This document shows, in pieces, positions 13,476-15,920 of a stretch of 15,920 nucleotides of DNA. The stretch comes from an uncultured Eubacteriales bacterium. GTDB taxonomy: Bacteria; Bacillota; Clostridia; UBA1381. A program made the position numbers and the translations under genes. Within the stretch, counting starts at the first letter, position 1. Every line of letters starts with the position of its first letter. Under the pieces are notes generated by a model. The model was not told the origin of the DNA. It saw nothing but the letters and a program-made list of their open reading frames with translations, and made no database searches. The stretch covers positions 1 to 15,920 of the forward strand of contig USPO01000011.1 of assembly GCA_900556575.1 (NCBI GenBank). The letters are read 5' to 3'.

Positions 13476-14282
13476 ATGGTAAGCGAAAAAGAAAAAGAGG
13501 TTTTAGAAGAAGTAGATGCTGCACCGGTAGGTGAAACAATAAATGTAAAGAATATGCTTGAACGCTTTAGAAAAAAAGCTGCCGGAATATTGGGAGATAG
13601 GGCAGAGAATGAAAGCGATGTTGAGTTACATGAGCCGGAGGAGAATAAGGGATCGGCACAGGAAATAAAGCTTGATACACTGAAGGTGGATACTATAGAA
13701 GCAGATACTATAAAATCTGATTTTATAAAAACCGATGAGTTTAAGGCTGAAAATTCAGAATTTAGGGAAAAAATAGAACCGAATACCGAAATAGAGGAAA
13801 TTTCTATTGATATTGATGATATTAAAAATGAAATATCTGACGCTGTAAGAAAAACAATGGAAAAGGAAACAGCAAGGTTCAGCAATATAATTCCTTCGGG
13901 AGATTTAGGCACTCAGGATGTAAAGACAGAGCTGGATTCGATAAGGACAGAGCTTGAAGCGGTAAAAAAACGTTTACAGGTAATCCAGCTTTCAACAGAA
14001 GAAAAGCTTCGGGATAACGGAGAAAATACGACTTCTCTTCATAAATCGGCAGCAGATTTAAGAGATCGTATCGGTGAGATTTCACAGACCTTAAACAGTG
14101 TATCAAAGCTTAGTGATAGCGTATTTGATTTGAAAAATGCACAGATTAACATGAAAAAGGCTATTGATACACAGGACGGACTTATGAACAGGATTAAGAA
14201 AAAGATTAATGCAAGTACAGCTATTTTGAGTGTTATAGGTGTATTGATTATTGCATTGCAGATTATTGCATTATTGTCATAG
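13476..14282 (+). CDS. Tail-anchored coiled-coil membrane protein, unknown function
   Basis: 268 residues, not recognised. The N-terminal half is acidic and low in complexity. Residues 66-90 are five tandem pentapeptides of the form xD(T/F/E)(I/L/F)(K/E), for example VDTIE ADTIK SDFIK. Residues 148-245 are strongly heptad-like, indicating a coiled coil. Residues 247-267 are one membrane segment (ASTAILSVIGVLIIALQIIA) that ends at the stop, so the bulk would face the cytoplasm on a C-terminal anchor. The nearest purine-rich ribosome site, AAAGGA, ends about 15 bases before the ATG, which is long. A stop codon just upstream of the ATG excludes an earlier start, so expression may be weak or coupled to the preceding gene. 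A strong terminator follows. Confidence 0.75.
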   Translation: MVSEKEKEVLEEVDAAPVGETINVKNMLERFRKKAAGILGDRAENESDVELHEPEENKGSAQEIKLDTLKVDTIEADTIKSDFIKTDEFKAENSEFREKIEPNTEIEEISIDIDDIKNEISDAVRKTMEKETARFSNIIPSGDLGTQDVKTELDSIRTELEAVKKRLQVIQLSTEEKLRDNGENTTSLHKSAADLRDRIGEISQTLNSVSKLSDSVFDLKNAQINMKKAIDTQDGLMNRIKKKINASTAILSVIGVLIIALQIIALLS

Positions 14283-14301
14283 TAAAAATTAAATAAGTAA
14301 G

Positions 14302-14347
14302 TAGGGCTTGGCTTGTGGATTTTAACTTGCTTTAGCCCTATTTTTTT
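14302..14347 (+). terminator. Intrinsic terminator of the zinc-ribbon operon
   Basis: TAGGGCT (14302-14308) pairs with AGCCCTA (14334-14340) and seven T residues follow (14341-14347). The loop is long (25 bases) with possible inner pairing. It separates the operon from the AraC gene, whose ribosome site starts seven bases later. Confidence 0.8.
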
Positions 14348-14366
14348 GATGTAAAGGAGATAATGT

Positions 14367-15221
14367 ATGGATAAAGACAGCATTAGACACGAAATTGTGT
14401 CGCATAATCCTGATATAGATGTAAGATTTTATTTATCTGTTGATGGGGGCAGCTATGTTCCGCCGCATTGGCACAACAGCTTAGAACTTGTATATATGCT
14501 TGAGGGTTCAATGACGGTTATTTATGAAGATAAAAGGGTGAAAATAAATCCTACGGAAATAAGCATTGTAAATCCGAGAGTTATTCACGCTGTTTCATCG
14601 GTAAAAAATAAAGCGCTTGTGCTTCAAATTCCTAATTCTATATTTGAGAAATATGTTCCCAATTATAATCTTATTAGATTTAACGCTGATATAAATCCGA
14701 AAAATGTTGTTGATAAGACAAAACTTGACAGGCTTAAAAAGATATTTTATGATATGTATATTGTATATGATGTACGTCCGAATGCGTATTTATTAAGGTT
14801 TAACAGCTTGCTTTATGATTTGCTGTACAGTCTTGTACACTCGTATTCATATTATATATCCGAAAAGGCGGCAGAGTATGAAAATAAAAAGCTTGATAAA
14901 ATAAAGGATATGATGTTCTATATAGAGAAGAATCATAAGGAAAAAATAAGTACAAATAATGTGGTAAGTGCATTTGGTTATAATTCAGACTATGCGGCAA
15001 GAATATTTAAGGAAGCAATAGGAATGACTATGACACAGTACTTGTATGAGATACGCCTTAATGAAGTAAATAATGATTTGCACTTTAAAAATAAAACTAT
15101 AAATGATATTCTCGAATACCATGGATGTACAAACTATAAATACTTTATGAAACTTTTTAAGGAACGTTATGGATGTACACCTAAAAAAAAGAGAGAAGAA
15201 TATCTGAAAAAGTCGGAATAG
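14367..15221 (+). CDS. AraC-family transcriptional regulator
   Basis: A 284-residue transcription regulator. The N-terminal cupin-like sensor domain (about residues 25-100) contains PPHWHNSLELVYMLEG and the metal/sugar-type core with IHAV. A helical linker follows. The C-terminal double helix-turn-helix (about 180-280) has the first recognition region NVVSAFGYNSDYAARIFKEA and the second in YFMKLFKERYGCTPKK, close to the family signature. There is no membrane segment or receiver domain, so it is a one-component sensor, probably of a sugar. The start follows AAGGAG with seven bases between. It lies directly upstream of a GH43 xylosidase on the same strand, so it most likely activates that gene in response to xylo-oligosaccharides; this is inference from neighbourhood. 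Confidence 0.93.
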   Translation: MDKDSIRHEIVSHNPDIDVRFYLSVDGGSYVPPHWHNSLELVYMLEGSMTVIYEDKRVKINPTEISIVNPRVIHAVSSVKNKALVLQIPNSIFEKYVPNYNLIRFNADINPKNVVDKTKLDRLKKIFYDMYIVYDVRPNAYLLRFNSLLYDLLYSLVHSYSYYISEKAAEYENKKLDKIKDMMFYIEKNHKEKISTNNVVSAFGYNSDYAARIFKEAIGMTMTQYLYEIRLNEVNNDLHFKNKTINDILEYHGCTNYKYFMKLFKERYGCTPKKKREEYLKKSE

Positions 15222-15254
15222 CCCTATTATTTAATCTTTATTATATCTAAAAAG

Positions 15255-15276
15255 TATACTGTATAGATGTTATAAT
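15255..15276 (+). promoter_or_regulatory. Extended -10 promoter with adjoining dyad before the xylosidase genes
   Basis: TATAAT (15271-15276) is preceded by TGT, an extended -10, but the position of the -35 is a poor TAAAAA, as expected for a promoter that needs an activator. A small dyad TATAC-T-GTATA (15255-15265) lies in the spacer and could be part of a regulator site. Confidence 0.4.
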
Positions 15277-15311
15277 AATGATGTAAAAAATAAAAAGAAG
15301 GAGGGCTAATT

Positions 15312-15380
15312 ATGGGTTCAGGCAAGGACAAAATAAGTTTTAATTTTAAAAGTGGAAAAGGGGGTGATATAAATGCTTAA
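15312..15380 (+). CDS. 22-codon ORF overlapping the xylosidase start
   Basis: ATG 15312 is preceded by AAGGAGG at an ideal distance, one of the best ribosome sites in the window. The peptide MGSGKDKISFNFKSGKGGDI then NA is basic and Gly/Lys/Ser-rich, with no membrane segment. Its stop overlaps the GH43 start by eight bases (15373-15380), and the GH43 ribosome site GGGGGTGAT lies within it. This arrangement is typical of translational coupling. It could be a leader peptide, or simply a way to load ribosomes. It resembles no named peptide that I know. Confidence 0.5.
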   Translation: MGSGKDKISFNFKSGKGGDINA

Positions 15381-15920
15381 AAACCCAATTTTACCGGGAT
15401 TTAATCCTGATCCTTGTATATGCAGAAAAGGTGATGATTATTATATTGCAGTTTCAACCTTTGAATGGTTTCCGGGAATACCGATATATCATTCAAAAGA
15501 TATGAAGAATTGGGAACTGTACACTCATGTATTAACAGATGATACAAAGGTAGATTTAAAAAAGCTGCCGTCAGCAAAGGGAATATGGGCACCATGCCTA
15601 ACTTATTGTGAGAAAGAGGATTTATTTTATGTTGTTTACGGAGTTATGAATTCAATGAATGCAAGATATTTTGATGTTGACAATTATCTTGTGACTGCAA
15701 GGGATATAAAAGGACCTTGGAGTGAACCGATATATCTTCATTCGGCGGGATTTGATGCTTCAATTTTGCATGATGATGAAGGAAAAAAATACATAGTTTC
15801 TCTTGATTGGGAAACAAGAGACGGATATGAAAAACCCGGTCTTATAAGTATGTCGGAATATGACTTACGGAGCCAATAGGAAAACAAATGCTTCAGGTTT
15901 ATTATCGGCATGAGTATCAA
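15373..15920 (+). pseudogene. xynB: GH43 beta-xylosidase, 5' part, frame break near 15869, runs off the window
   Basis: A glycoside hydrolase of family 43 that releases xylose or arabinose from xylo-oligosaccharides; there is no signal peptide, so it acts in the cytoplasm on imported sugars. The five-bladed propeller starts with NPILPGFNPDP, in which D13 is the likely base, followed by STFEWFPGIPIYHSKD, GIWAPCL and GFDASILHDD with D128, the likely pKa-modulating Asp. The acid Glu lies beyond the window. The first frame stops at 15877-15879 after EYDLRSQ. If one G is added to GG at 15869-15870 the frame continues as REPIGKQM and stays open to the window end. So the gene is either disrupted or has a one-base sequence error. 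The start ATG follows GGGGGTGAT. The partner regulator is the AraC gene upstream. Confidence 0.85.

Noticed and set aside
1..15920. CRISPR arrays, tRNA or rRNA genes, insertion sequences
   Set aside because: No regularly spaced repeat set, no cloverleaf with the T-loop GTTCRA in register, no rRNA sequence and no transposase motif was found.

Overview
The window looks like a chromosomal segment from a low-GC, anaerobic, spore-forming Firmicute of the class Clostridia. The reasons are the AT-rich sequence with strong purine-rich ribosome sites, sigma-A promoters close to consensus, a superoxide reductase of the desulfoferrodoxin type, a SpoIVB sporulation peptidase, the tig-clpP-clpX order, and a GH43 xylosidase of the kind common in gut plant-fibre degraders. 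Species cannot be read from the sequence.

Layout. On the left, the minus strand carries a desulfoferrodoxin gene (106-501). Next to it is a tightly packed operon of three small unrecognised proteins (559-1408), whose promoter lies under a perfect 9-bp dyad. The plus strand then carries the proteostasis block tig, clpP and clpX (1812-5171), with structured intergenic spacers, followed by lysA (5252-6553) and its terminator. Next is an amt ammonium transporter (6789-8043) whose reading frame is broken near 7114-7131. Its consensus promoter is followed by an intrinsic terminator before the gene, so expression is probably controlled by attenuation.

From 8044 to 9029 there is no intact gene. This stretch holds an amt terminator, two decayed coding fragments with single-base frame breaks, and on the minus strand a compact small-RNA transcription unit (promoter 8667-8695, RNA about 8660 to 8583). 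The unit has a consensus-like promoter, a long rod-shaped fold and a U-run, and matches no family I recognise. The minus-strand pcrA helicase gene (9030-11237) ends just to its right, and its terminator lies at 8942-8983.

To the right, the plus strand carries a SpoIVB-type serine peptidase (11448-12443) away from its usual recN/spo0A setting. A two-gene unit follows, encoding a zinc-ribbon/LEA-like protein and a tail-anchored coiled-coil protein (12686-14282). The window ends with an AraC-family regulator (14367-15221) and a GH43 beta-xylosidase (from 15373). The xylosidase is preceded by a 22-codon ORF that overlaps its start, and its frame breaks near 15869.

How it works together: tig/clpP/clpX form a folding and degradation module, and lysA supplies lysine and consumes meso-diaminopimelate. 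The AraC regulator and the GH43 enzyme are probably a xylan-oligosaccharide locus. The strongest candidates for new biology are the small RNA at 8583-8660 and the amt leader. Several frame breaks (amt, 8160-8940, GH43) could be real decay or sequencing error and should be settled before any biological reading.
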